Program-made: the position numbers and the translations under genes
Part shown: positions 22,245 to 33,391 of the stretch, piece by piece
Layout: each line of letters begins with the position of its first letter
How positions within the stretch are numbered: the first letter of the stretch is position 1
The notes under the pieces: model-generated
Database searches by the model: none
Told to the model about the DNA's origin: nothing
The model's input: the letters and a program-made list of their open reading frames with translations, nothing else
Assembly (NCBI GenBank): GCA_002794775.1
Contig: NBAY01000010.1
Span: 806,001 to 870,000 of the forward strand
Source of the DNA: Porodaedalea pini
Taxonomy: Eukaryota > Basidiomycota > Agaricomycetes > Hymenochaetales > Hymenochaetaceae
Length of the DNA stretch: 64,000 bases
Reading direction: 5' to 3'

Positions 22245-24318
22245 TCACAGAAGCAAATCATCGCCCGCGCCAGACGCACCAGCACTCGCCCCGCCGCTTG
22301 CCCCGAATACACCCATCCCCGTCGACCCAGAGCCAGAGCCAGCATTCGGCCTCCCGCCACCCCAGATACTCGCCTGCGCCTTCTCCTTCTCTAGATCCTT
22401 GATCGACTTTGATCCGCCAGCGGCAGCGGGCTTCGCCGCCGCAGCCGCCCCCGACGAGCCGAGCGACATGTTCCATAGGTCGTCGAACCCAACCGACGTC
22501 GAGGCAGGCCTCGCGGGCGTCCCACTGCTCTTGACCGAGGAGAACGATGCGGCTGACTGCGCACCGGGACGCGATGCCGTCGCTGTCGGGGACGTCGGCG
22601 ACATGATGCCTGTTCCGCCGCCGCCGAACACGGAAGGCGACATGGGCGGGCTCGCAAACGACGATCGGTTCGCCACCGGGGACATCGCCGGAACCGGGCT
22701 AGCCTTGTACCCGCTCTGCACGCCCTGCATCGGCCTCTGCTGCTGCAGCTGCGCAGCTTGCGGGTTCGACCCCAGCGCGTCGAAGATACTAACCTTCGCG
22801 GGCGCGGCGTTCGGTACTGGCGAGATCGGCGCCGACGGAGGCGCAGCCTGGAAGTCGTCGAATTCATCGTCTCCATCTGCTCAAACACAGCGGTCCACAA
22901 ATGTCCCGAGTCGTACGAGGAAAAGAAAGAACATACCATCCAGAGGGTTGGAAGCCACCGCAGGGAGCGCCTTCTCAGCAGCCTTCGTCGATGTAGCTGT
23001 GGAGTAGTCGTCGTCGTCTCCAAACCCAAGGAGGTCAACGACTTTCTCAGGCGCCTTGGCCGCGGGCGGCGGCGCTGACGTCTGCCTCGCAGACGTAGCA
23101 GCTCCGGATCCGCTCGCCAGAGAGTTTGAGCGGCGAGGCGCAGTGACCTCGTCATCTCCCGCATTATACTCATCAAACCCACGTCGATCGTCGCGGAAGC
23201 CGCTGCTCGAGCCTCCGCCGTATCCCCCGAAATCTAGGTGGAAATCAACCTCGGTTCAACGTAAAGTACAATTGATATCGTACCGCGATCATATCCTCCA
23301 CCTCCATAGCTTCTGCTCCCGCTCCCAAGACTGTCACTCCCGAAACCGCCGTAGCGACCCCCAGAGCCGCCCGTGAAGCTCATCGGATCGTTCCCAGTCC
23401 CGATATACTTGTTACGATTTGACTTCGCCTTCCTTCGCTCGGTGCGAATGCGGTCGACGTCCATGAGCAGCTCTGCGAGCTCTTTTGCGCGATTTCGGAC
23501 TTTGGGCGCAGATATTCTCGTTCAACAGGGCTTTCAGAATCAAAGACAACGAAAACTTACCGTTGATACCCTGGTCCTTGCCTTTATCGTCTATGTAGTG
23601 GAAGTTGCGTAGCATCTTGATAGTGGAGATGTGCGAGCGCGCGTCGTCCACTACGCGCTCGCTGCCGTGTTTGACTATGTACTCGAGCAATTGCAGAGCC
23701 TTAATTTCACAGAGCGTCAGATGAGTATTGGCGAGTCCCGAATCCTAGGTTGCGCAAAACGCACCTTGTAGATTTCGCGCCACTGACGCGCCTCTTTGTC
23801 CATGAAGCGCGAGTAGATACATGGCATGATCTCGTTGAATTGCTGGCTACGAATGAATCTCAGATGTCTCTTCCTCTGTGCCTACTGAGCGACGATTCGA
23901 CTTACAAGTTGGACGTCCTGGTAGAGCATACCCCGGAAAATGATTAGCAGATGATGCAAGCTAGTGCACACGTACACTTACCCGACCGCGATCTCCTGCA
24001 TCAGAGTTGAACTCGCGCCCCTGCCCCGTCCGTCAGCGTCCCATCGCCCTTCCCGCATCCAACGAGATAAATAAAAATAAACGCACCACGGGTCATCGTT
24101 CGTCGCCTCCCGGACCTTCGCTTCCATCTCTGTCACGTTGAGCACCATGTTCTTCGCCTGCCAAAAAGAAGAAAAATCGTCAGCTCTTGTTCTCGTTCGC
24201 GTTCGCGTCTGTTGTGCGTGGACTAGCCGAGGGACGCACGCACCTGGTTGTACATGGACTTGATGTCGTAGAGCGTCACCTGCGAGAGGGCGCTTCCTAT
24301 AGACTCGATGCGGTCCAT
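22245..24318 (-). CDS. ENT3: Epsin, Ent3-type clathrin adaptor (ENTH domain)
   Basis: Phosphoinositide-binding adaptor for clathrin traffic between trans-Golgi and endosomes. Starts MDRIESIGSALSQVTLYDIK (exon 1, 24318-24244), then ENTH blocks across several short exons: AKNMVLNVTEMEAKVREATN, LMQEIAVG, FNEIMPCIYSRFMDKEARQW, EYIVKHGSERVVDDARSHIS, FHYIDDKGKDQGIN, VRNRAKELAELLMDVDRIR. A Gly/Ser/Tyr-rich linker follows. The unstructured tail has DLLGFGDDDD and the acidic-phenylalanine motif DEFDDFQ, as used for gamma-ear/GGA binding. The tail ends in low-complexity Ser/Ala/Gly sequence and stops at 22245. The Ent3 label rests on ENTH similarity and this tail motif. At least seven introns; middle exon edges were judged by eye. 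Confidence 0.9.
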
Positions 24319-25097
24319 GGCGATGCGCGGTGCGTAGGAGGGCACGTAAAAAGATGAGACGTTGGAGGAGCTGGACCTGCGAGATTGGGTGTGAGGTGGA
24401 CGGTGGTGACGAGAATGGTAAGTGATCTTCGGCGCGTTGCGGGGTGCACGTGCTCGGGGGTCTGCAACGAGATTTTTACAACTTGAAGTGCTAACACGAC
24501 ACCCGTGAAGAATGCCCAGACTCTCGGGTAGTGGAATACACACTTAACTATGCCCCCGTCAAGGCAATTTAGGGTGGAAGGACATTACACCAAGGTTTTC
24601 AACACAGAACTTCCCGACCGCATTCGACCTATAGATAGACTACTGGCAACTGAGAGGCGCATAAGTACGATAAACAAACCTTGTACAGCATTCCAGTGCG
24701 CCTTTGTATTCTCACTGGAATTTGTCAATTTACTTAATAATCCATTGCTCCCAGATGACTGGTTTCCGACTTCGAAATGCACCTGTGGCACGGTTCCATG
24801 ATCCTCAAGCTGGTGTATCAAATTTTATGGATATATGCTATCCTGAATCTGGATGCTTGCTATGTTCGCACTCGATCTCTTTGGATGGGTTTGCTTATAT
24901 GGTTATGCTTGACGTTCGAATCCCTCAAGCTCCCCCGTATGGATTTTCTATGTCTCTTTGGGTCGATCCTGCTCCAGCGTCCAGTTGGTAACAGATATCG
25001 GTCTCCTTACAGTATCCTTGCCTGTTCCAAGTCATTTCTCTGTTTTCTTTTCCCCTTCCTCTCAACAGCCAACTATCTCTTTACTTCTTTGTTCTTA
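24319..25097. other. Epsin upstream region and spacer, no gene seen
   Basis: Short frames on both strands without motifs. The part next to 24319 should hold the epsin promoter. The rest is AT-rich and ends at the Tc1-like element. Confidence 0.5.
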
Positions 25098-25646
25098 CAG
25101 TGGCGGACAAAAGTAATGCACACACCTATCGCATGTCAAAAAAATATATCCATATTTTTTTCCTCACCATTTAGCAACCTGTAAAGTAGTTTAATATGAT
25201 CCCTAGGATGTTGGCTTTGATATCCTGCATGTATTGAGGCAGGTGGTTGTGTCACAAAAAAAATAGCTGAAAAGTCATGGAAAAAGTGGTGTGCACTTTT
25301 TCTGTCGTTCGGTGGGCAACGACTTCGACTCACCATATCTCAACACCCACTGGTCCGTTTTCCACCATATTTGCTGCGTTTTAATCAGATCGTCATGGTC
25401 TACACATCTCCAACAAAAAAAGCCCACATTGATGAGTGGAATAAATGCAGCATGAACCACAAGGAAATAGCCAAAAACCTTGTGATTCACCGCACCACCA
25501 TCTGCCGTCTCATCAAACGGTTCACTGAAGTCCTGGACTACTATCATGTACAGCCCAAGACAGGCCGTCCATGTATTATGAATGACCATCAGGCCCAAAT
25601 CGCAGCACGGATGCTTGCCAAGACTGAGGTTGCCAATGCGACAGAG

Positions 25647-26086
25647 TGTCAGGACTTGAACTTTCACCTTTTCTTTTATTTTCCTTTTACCATTTCTTTT
25701 CTTTTAACCGCTCCTTTTCATTATATTTAATTGTCTTTTCAATCATTTCCCACACTCCCTTCACATGACCTTCATTCGTTCCATTCCGCCCCCTTTATGT
25801 AATCATAGATAATTGGGCAACCGGTTCTCATGAGGTGATCGCTGTATATAAGGAAGAGGAATTGCATCTGAACACCTGTTCTGCTTTTCCTCTTACCTCC
25901 GCGACGACCTAGGTGAGACCGCGTCCCCCTCCTGTAGTAAAGTACATTGTATTAATCCTCTTACCTCCATGATGACCTAGTCTGAGTATAGCGTGTCCCG
26001 AGTCCCCGCTCGAGTATAACACGTCCCAGACGACAGTCAGCTGAGGCTTGCCCAGTCCGAGTCATCTCCCGAACTCCCACCTAACA
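25647..26086 (+). repeat. Gypsy-2 left LTR (440 bp)
   Basis: TGTCAGGACT ... CACCTAACA. TATA box at 25845-25852. The primer 11-mer GTTCTGCTTTT at 25878-25888 starts 33 nt downstream. The U5 part has a repeated module (TTACCTCC.CGAYGACCTAG twice). Confidence 0.95.
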
Positions 26087-26087
26087 T

Positions 26088-26098
26088 AAAAGCAGAAC
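26088..26098 (+). promoter_or_regulatory. Gypsy-2 primer-binding site, self-priming type
   Basis: AAAAGCAGAAC, one base after the LTR, is the exact reverse complement of LTR bases 25878-25888; pairing stops at both ends. Same geometry as gypsy-1 although the sequence is unrelated. Confidence 0.75.
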
Positions 26099-26766
26099 CC
26101 CACCCAGGCTCATCCCCAGTGTACATTGTCGCTGTCGACTCGCCTTCACTCAGTCTAGAGGAGCGCTCCCCTCGATGGACTTGAAGTGTAAACCCCCTAA
26201 ACGACAAACCCTCAACCCTGCCCGAACATTTTTGGACGTTTGTGTATTACGTAAATTTCTCAACCGATCCTGGCTCTCCGCATCTCCCTTTGGTGGAGGA
26301 GCCACTTGACCTGGACGTGGGTGACGTTACGTATTCAGTCGTCAACGTTGTTGTCGATTGTTATCTCTGCCACGTCTTTCTGCCTCATCATCAACTTCGC
26401 TGACGAACCCGTTCAACGTTGGCATAACCCCAGTTCGAACGCACAACCGATCCCCATTCCTCCACCGTCGTCAAGATAGATCTCACCGCCGAACAGCAAC
26501 GGGCCCTTCCTGCATCAGCTCATTGGAATCCAGACCAACCAGGCTACGTCGCGACCAACAACAGTGGCGTTGTACACGATATCTGGTGGAGTGAAGTCCG
26601 GCACAGCTGGTATTCGTCAGACGAACAAGGAAGGAGAGCCAGGTAGCCCCCAGCCGCTCCATCATCACCTGCACCATCGACATCTACCGTCAACCTACCA
26701 CCGACTCCAGGGCCTTACTGTGAGACCGATAGGGACCTGTCGCCCCCAACCCCCCCTGAACCCTCA

Positions 26767-27870
26767 ATGCCGACGCCCGAACCAGGAATGTCGACAGGAG
26801 GCTTCACCCAGCAGCAGATGGAACAGATCACTGCGATCGTCGCAGGTGCCTTCACCCATCAGGTGAACAACACCCCGGCACCGGCCACTGCAGCTAACCC
26901 CCCGACCCCCAACATCGACGTTGCCCAGCCATGTGAATTCACTGGCGGCGACGACTATCTAGACTTCAAACGCGAGGTCCTCCTTTTCATCTCCGCAAAC
27001 CCAAATCAGTACCCTACGTCAGAGAGTAAGATATACATTGCTCTCTCCTATCTAAAAGGTGGCAATGCGGCGACGTGGGCGCAAAACTATGTGGAGGAGT
27101 CAACAACGGCTGGCATTGTGACCTTCACCGACAGTTGGACGAGGTTCCAAGAACACCTAGATGCCTCGTTCAATGATCCGAACTGGAAGGAAAAGGCGCT
27201 AGTGAAGTTCCGGACCAAGGTTCAGAAGGACCTCACTGCCGATGAGTTCTTCCAGGATCTTGACATTGTCATCACGAGAGCGGGCCTAATGGATGACAGC
27301 ATCATCTGCGACCATCTGAAGAGGGCGATGAACATCGAGGTGGTTCATGGAGTGCTGAGGTCGACGCCAGTCCCGACAACATATAATGACTGGAAGAAGA
27401 AGGCAATTGAGATCGACTGGGGCGAGCAACAGATCCGCGCCATCCAATGAGGCCGTGCCTTCCCACCCCCACCACGCCCGCAGCAGCAGCCTGCACCCCT
27501 GACTCGTCACCAAGTAGCAGCCCCCCACGTCGACAAATGTGATGCAACCGGCATTACCTTTGGAGGCGTTGGCCAACCGATGGATGTCTCGATGAATGAG
27601 GCACAATGCTGACGTGCGTGCTGGATCTGCAGCCAGCTGGGTCACTTCAAGGATGTGTGCCCGCAAGGGAAGACGATCGTGCAGCATATGCTGCAGATGA
27701 TGGCACCAGGCGAACGCCGCCTCCTCGCCGACAAGCTAGGCGCGATGAAAGAGTCGGCATTCGAGGAAGTCATAGACACTCAAAAGACGACAGTAGAGGA
27801 CTATGTGGAAGAGGAAGGAGATGATGAAGAGGTCGTCGACTCACAGGGTTTTGCGAGTGGTCAGGTGTAG
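26767..27870 (+). pseudogene. Gypsy-2 gag, stops present
   Basis: ATG 26767. The capsid part is open to 27450 (TAANPPTPNIDVAQPCEF..., LSYLKGGNAATWAQNYVEE), then a TGA follows AIQ where gypsy-3 has an Arg codon. A second TGA lies before the knuckle (CWICSQLGHFKDVC). The frame continues to TAG at 27868-27870 with tail DSQGFASGQV. In the knuckle the last cysteine is kept. Confidence 0.85.
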
Positions 27871-27889
27871 CCATTGGGGCGACTGACCG
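27846..27889 (+). promoter_or_regulatory. Gypsy-2 gag/pol -1 frameshift signal
   Basis: Slippery heptamer G GGT TTT (27846-27852) in the gag frame, 5-nt spacer, stem TGGTCAG (27858-27864) with CTGACCG (27883-27889). The last pair is a U-G wobble where gypsy-3 has U-A. The gag stop sits in the loop. Confidence 0.7.
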
Positions 27890-30800
27890 AGAAGAACAAG
27901 GGACTTTGTATCCGGACTCGATAAAATATAACCAACCATCTGTACAATATGTAGATGCAAACAACGTCGATGGTTTTCCCGATTACGAAGTCCCCACCGG
28001 TGTGAATGAGAAAGGCAAGTATGAGCAATTGTTCATGAGGGGAACTGGCGGATGCCAGCTGGACCTCCTCCTGAACGTTGGACACAGCGTGGAGGGTGAG
28101 ACAAGGGAGGTAGATGCACATGCACTCGTAGATTTGGGGTGTACGGGATCATGCATTGACGTAAGGTTCGTCGAACACTATGGGTTAGAAACCAAACACT
28201 ACATCAGACCCCTTGCGGTGCTCAATGCAGACGGCATGCACAATGAGGCCAGTTTGATCGAGAGATACGTCAATGTCGAGCTAATGATTGGACATCACAA
28301 GGAAAAGATCGTCCTTGCAGTGACATCCCTGGCGTCATCAAACATCTTCCTGGGCTACGACTGGCTTCGACGCCACAACCCGGAGGTCGACTGGAAGACA
28401 GGTTCGATTGAATTCACTCATTGTCCAGAGGAGTGCGTGATCGAGAAGGAGGGCGTGGAGGAGACAAGGAGGGCGAGAGAGGTGCGAATGGACAAGGCGC
28501 CCTGGCCCGCATATCTCAACAACTTTGCCAATGTCTTCAGCGAGAAAGGCTTCGAGAAGCTACCGGAACATCGCCCCTGGGATCATGTCATCGACTTGAA
28601 ACCTGACTTCAAGCCTAGCAACTGCAAGATCTATCCGCTGACACCGATGGAACAGCAATCGCTAAAGGACTTCCTCAAAGGGAACTTGAAGTCAGGACGC
28701 ATACAAAAATCAATCTCACTGATGGCGTCCCCCTTTTTCTTCATCAAGAAGGCTGACAAGTCTCTATGCTCGATTCAGGACTACCGGAAGCTTAACGAGG
28801 GTACGATCAAGAACAAGTACCCCCTCCCCCTCATCGACAAACTTGTTGATAAGGTCAAGAAGGCAAAGTTCATCACCAAACTTGACCTTCGCTGGGGATA
28901 CTACAATGTCCGGATCTGAGAAGGCGATGAGTGGAAGGCAGCGTTCCACATGAACATGGGTCTTTTCGAACCGACAGTCATGTTCTTCGGTCTTTGCAAT
29001 GCACCGGTGACGTTCCAGGCTTTTGTCAACCACGTCTTCAAGGGATTGATCTATGACAACTTGATCATCATCTACCTCGACGACATACTGATTCTCTCGC
29101 AAACTCTCAAGGAACATATCGAGACATTGAGACGCATCCTTCAGATCTTGCGAGAGAATGGCCTGTACCTGAAACCAGAGAAATGCAAGTTTGACACCAA
29201 AGTTGTGAAGTACCTTGGCCACATCATTGGTAATGGCGAGATCAGGGCTGACCCGGTGAAGACGGCAGTGATCGCAGACTGGCCAGTCCCACGAAACCTC
29301 AAACAGCTGCAACAATTCCTCGGCATGAGCAACTGGCTGCGACGTTTCATCAAGGACTACAGCAAGGTAGTCCATCCGCTGACATCGCTGACAGGCAAGA
29401 AGGACTGGGTATGGGAGACCGAACAGCAGGAGGCGTTCGAGGCTTTGAGACGACGTCTCTGCTCACCTCCGGTCCTGGCCATTGTGAATGATGAGGGCCC
29501 TTTCCGTGTCGAAGCGGACTCATCAAACTTCGTGCTAGGAGGTGTGTTGTTGCAGAAGCAGGAAGGCAAGTGGAGGGTAGTCGCCTACAGGTCAGAAGTG
29601 CTCCTACCGGCAGAATGAAACTACAAAATCTACGACAAGGAGATGCTCGCAATCGTTTCGGCACTCAAGGAGTGGAGACAGTACCTTCTCGGCGCCCGTC
29701 ACCCTATCGAGATCTGGTCCGATCACGCCAACCTCACCTACTTCAGGTCGGCGCAGAAGCTGAGCTATTGACAAGCTCGCTGGCGAACAGAGCTCGAAGA
29801 ATTCAACTTCCACCTTGAGCACAAGTCGGGGAAGACGATGGGCAAGGCGGACTTACTGTCGTGAAAGGCTGGCTATGACGAGGGCAAAGATGACAACAAT
29901 GGTGTCGTGTTCATCAAGGAGAAGTGGCTGAATCGTGGAGTGGTGAGGACATCACATGATGAGGTGTTGGACAGAGTGGGTGGAGCACAGAGGGCGCAAC
30001 ACGAGTCGGAGAGGCCGACAGGGATGACGGAGGTCGATGGGTTGTGGCGAATAAAGGGCAAGGTATACGTCCCGTTGATGGTAAAGGAATCTGTGTTGCG
30101 AGAGTGTCACAACTCGGTACTGGCGGGGCATCCAGGAGCGTCAAAGACAGTGGAACTTGTCCGTCGAGACTTCTGGTGGGCATTGATGTTCTCCAACATC
30201 CGAGCGTACATCCGAGGATGTGATCACTGTCAGCGAACAAAGGCTCTGAGAACGTTGAGGTCGAGACCACTCCATCCGAATACGGTCCCCGAAGCCCCTT
30301 GGGAAATCGTCACGGTCGACCTCATTGGAGAGCTCCCAGAATCGCAGGGACACAACACGATCTGCGTCTTTGTAGATAGATTCTCAAAACAGATGCATGC
30401 GATCCCGATGATGACAAAACTGTCAGCAGAAGGCATGGCTCAGTTGTACCACAACCACGCCTTCTGCCTCCATGGCCTACCCAAGAAGATTATCCATGAC
30501 CGTGGCACGCAGTTCGACGCGTCGATGATGAAGGAACTATACAAACTCCTGCACATCGAAGGCAACCCGTTGACAGCATATCACCCGCAAATGGACGGTC
30601 AGACGGAACACGTTAACCAAGAGCTCGAACAGTACCTTAGGCTCTTCGTTAACCATCGGCAATCGGACTGGAAGGACTGGCTCCCTCTCACAGAGTTCGC
30701 ATACAACAACCGCGAACACTCAGCAACGAAGATGTCTCCCTTCTACGTGAATACAGGATGTCATCCTCTAAGCTTTGACATGACACAAACTTCATCCACT

Positions 30801-31466
30801 AACATGTCGGCAGAAGAATTCGCAAAACACATCAAGGAGACTCATTGTGTTGCGAAGGACAACCTGGTCAAGGCAGCTGATGACATGAAGCGCTACCATG
30901 ACCAGACAGCGGGGGTATCGGTGGAGTACCAGACCAGCAACAAGGTCTTCCTGGATGGTTGGAACATCAGCATGGACGTGCTGACAAAGAAGCTAGCAGA
31001 CAAGTGGTACGGACCCTTTGAAATCGTCGATAAGGTGGGCGCGAGCGCATACAAGCTCAAACTCCCCAAGCGATGGAAGAAAGTCCACCCCGTCTTCAAT
31101 GAAGCCCTGTTGAAACCTGCTGTTGAACCATCTTTTGAAAGCCAGAAACAACCTCCACCACCACCACCCGACATCGTTGACAATGAGGAAGAATATGAGG
31201 TTCAGGAGATCATCGACTCGCGTCTGCACCGAGGGAAACTACAATACCTTGTCAAGTGGGTCGGGTACAATGAACCAACTTGGCAGCCGGAGACAGACTT
31301 TGGCGAGAACGCAAAAGAGGCGATCACGGATTTCTATCAAAAACATCCCGGCGCCCCTCGAAAACTCGACATTCCACGCCAACGACTTCGCCCACTCTTC
31401 ATCCACACCGAGCCAAATGACCATGATCTTGGTTGGTCGGGACGCCCAACCTTGAGGGGGGGGTAA
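27846..31466 (+). pseudogene. Gypsy-2 pol, several stops
   Basis: Protease with VDLGCTGSCIDV (the active-site DSG is now DLG). RT is open to 28919, where CGGATC TGA replaces an Arg codon; it resumes at 28950 with YLDDILIL. RNase H is broken at about 29616 and 29769 and again before 29907. From 29907 to 31466 a 519-codon frame covers the integrase (HNSVLAGHPG...CDHCQRTK, TVDLIGELPES, HDRGTQFD, DGQTEHVNQELEQYL) and chromodomain (YEVQEIIDSRLHRGKLQYLV). Defective as a whole. Confidence 0.9.
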
Positions 31467-31901
31467 TGTCAGGACTCAAACTTTCACCTTTTCTTTTATT
31501 TTCCTTTTATCATTTCTTTTCTTTTAACCGCTCCTTTTCATTATATTTAATCGTCTTTTCAATCATTTCCCACACTCCCTTCACATGACCTTCATTTGTT
31601 CCATTCCGCCCCCTTTATGTAATCATAGATAATTGGGCAACCAGTTCTCACGAGGTGATCGCTGTATATAAGGAAGAGGAATTGCATCTGAACACCTGTT
31701 CTGCTTTTCCTCTTACCTCCGTGACGACCTAGGTGAGACCGCATCCCCCTCCTGTAGTAAAGTACATTGTATTAATCCTCTTACCTCTGCGATGACCTAG
31801 TCTGAGTATAGCGTGTCCTGAGTCCCCGCTCGAGTATAACACGTCCCAGAGTCAGCCGAGGCTTGCCCAGTCCGAGTCGTCTCCCGAACTCCCACCTAAC
31901 A
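31467..31901 (+). repeat. Gypsy-2 right LTR (435 bp)
   Basis: Preceded by a polypurine tract (GAGGGGGGGG, 31454-31463). Compared with the left LTR it lacks 5 bp near its end. One site reads TTG on the left and TCA on the right, as if a single ancestral CpG had decayed on opposite strands in the two copies. Confidence 0.95.
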
Positions 31902-32958
31902 CAGAGTTACAGAAGAAAGCCTTCAAAGACATGTCGACCTGCACTGTCCAGCGCCGTCTGAAGGACCAGGGATTGCTTTGCCATGTACACAAGAGGAAGC
32001 CATTGCTGAGCAAGCAGGCAAAGGAGGCCAGGAGGAGGTGGGCAATGGAGCACATCAATTGGACCATCAATGACTGGAAACAGGTGATTTTTTCAGATGA
32101 GTCAAAATTCCAGCTGTTCAAGTTGGATGGCTGTCAATACTGCTATATCAAGCCTGGACAGGCCCATGATGAGAGATTCACACAGAAAACAGTCAAGCAT
32201 GGAGGTGGGCATGTCATGGTGTGGGGTTGCGTCACTGCGAAGGGTATGGGGGAACTTCACTGCATTACTGGCATTATGGATGGTGCAGGCTATGTTGAAA
32301 TCCTTAACAAGAACATCCCACGGACCCTGAGGAAGCACAAACTCAGGCAGACAGGGAAGTCAGGCATTCTGTTCCAGCAGGATAATGACCCAAAGCACCG
32401 GTCAAGGACTGCAGAAGCATGGTTCAGAAAAAAGAACCTGTGCCGTCTCCCATGGCCATCATGGAGCCCAGATATGAACATCATAGAACATGTCTGGGAT
32501 CAATTAGATAAGCTTGTGCATGCTTGTGACCCTCTTCTGTGCAACCTCGAGGAGCTGTGGCAGGCGATACAGGAGGAATGGGCCAACTTCCCACAGGATG
32601 CACTGGACAAGCTCTTTGAAAGCATGCCCCGCCATGTTGCTGCTCTTTTGAAGGCTAGAGGTAGTCATACTAAATACTAATTGACCGGTAAGTGATATCT
32701 TGCTTCTATAAATTATTCTGACCTATTCTTTCTTATAGGTGCTATCTGTCAAAAGTATTGCACAGCACTTTTCCCCTTTGACTTCTGGTGTTAAATCCCC
32801 ACTCAATTTTTTTGCTAAATCGATAACATATTATAAAACTACACATGCTAATGTACAAATCATGCTCTCTATGATGATTTTTGGTTGGATGCTTGTTGAT
32901 AAATCACGACACGAAGTGAATGTGATGTGGCTGTGCAATACTTTTGTCCGCCACTGTA

Positions 32959-33391
32959 TCTCAGCCGGATATTTCACAGCTCGTACCCATTAGCATATGT
33001 ATGTCATTATGTGCAACTTGACCTACTTCGAAGCTGGTACATGCCAAAAATCTGCTTGGTATTGTTACATCCTGCATCTCTGGACCAACTAGGAGTTCCC
33101 TTTAGCCAGCTCAATTGTTCCTCATGTTCTCCATGGATGTCGCACTAAGAAGATACTAGTGCTGAATCTCAATCCGACCATACTGCATCCCTTGATTACA
33201 TAGCACTAGTCGGCTACCTCTTTATCTTTGCTCGTTTCTTCTGCAAATAAATATGTTCACAGCAAAGGGCTTTTCGATCTAAACATACTGTAAGTTCGGC
33301 CGATCTTTTTCTTCGAGCCGCTGCTATCCCGCGTCAACGCACTTATACTGCCATCACAGCCGTCCGTCCATCCACTCCAATCTTACAGTGT
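32959..33391. other. Spacer between Tc1-like element and kinase gene
   Basis: No motif-bearing frame on either strand. Its right side is the 3' flank of the minus-strand kinase gene. Confidence 0.5.

Larger units (their letters stand above)
25647..31901 (+). mobile_element. Gypsy-2: complete chromodomain Ty3/gypsy retrotransposon, decayed
   Basis: 6255 bp with target duplication CAGAG (25642-25646 and 31902-31906), inserted in the Tc1-like transposase. Same family as gypsy-3 and different from gypsy-1. LTRs are 440 and 435 bp and have diverged mainly at CpG sites, with a 5-bp deletion in the right one. Gag and the first half of pol have several stops; the integrase-chromodomain half is open. 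Confidence 0.95.
25395..32680 (+). pseudogene. Tc1-like transposase, intact except for the gypsy-2 insertion
   Basis: ATG 25395 opens 84 codons up to the insertion (25395-25646). The same frame continues at 31907-32680, so the uninterrupted gene would encode 341 residues, the usual Tc1 length. N-terminal paired HTH: NHKEIAKNLVIHRTTICRLI, then the GRP linker motif (KTGRPC). Catalytic region: IFSDESKFQLF, FQQDNDPKHRS and WSPDMNIIEHVWDQLD, with exactly 34 residues between the second Asp and the Glu. No other stop or frameshift is visible, so this copy was probably active until gypsy-2 landed in it. Confidence 0.92.
25098..32956 (+). mobile_element. Tc1-like (DD34E) DNA transposon, split by gypsy-2
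   Basis: Left end CAGTGGCGGACAAAAGTAAT and the complement of the right end CAGTGGCGGACAAAAGTATT; the TIR is about 25 bp with one mismatch. TA target duplications are at 25096-25097 and 32957-32958. Removing gypsy-2 and one target copy leaves 1599 bp, the normal size for a Tc1 element. A second copy of the TIR core (CAAAAGTATTGCACA) lies inside at about 32751-32765, like the subterminal repeats of IR/DR-type Tc1 elements. Confidence 0.95.

Noticed and set aside
22391..23182. 263-codon Arg-rich minus-strand frame in the epsin tail
   Set aside because: Shadow frame of GC-rich epsin coding sequence; the frame with DEFDDFQ and the ENTH continuation is the real one.
24550..25184. Overlapping plus-strand frames between epsin and the Tc1-like element
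   Set aside because: No family motif, no plausible splice connections, and the last one runs into the TIR.
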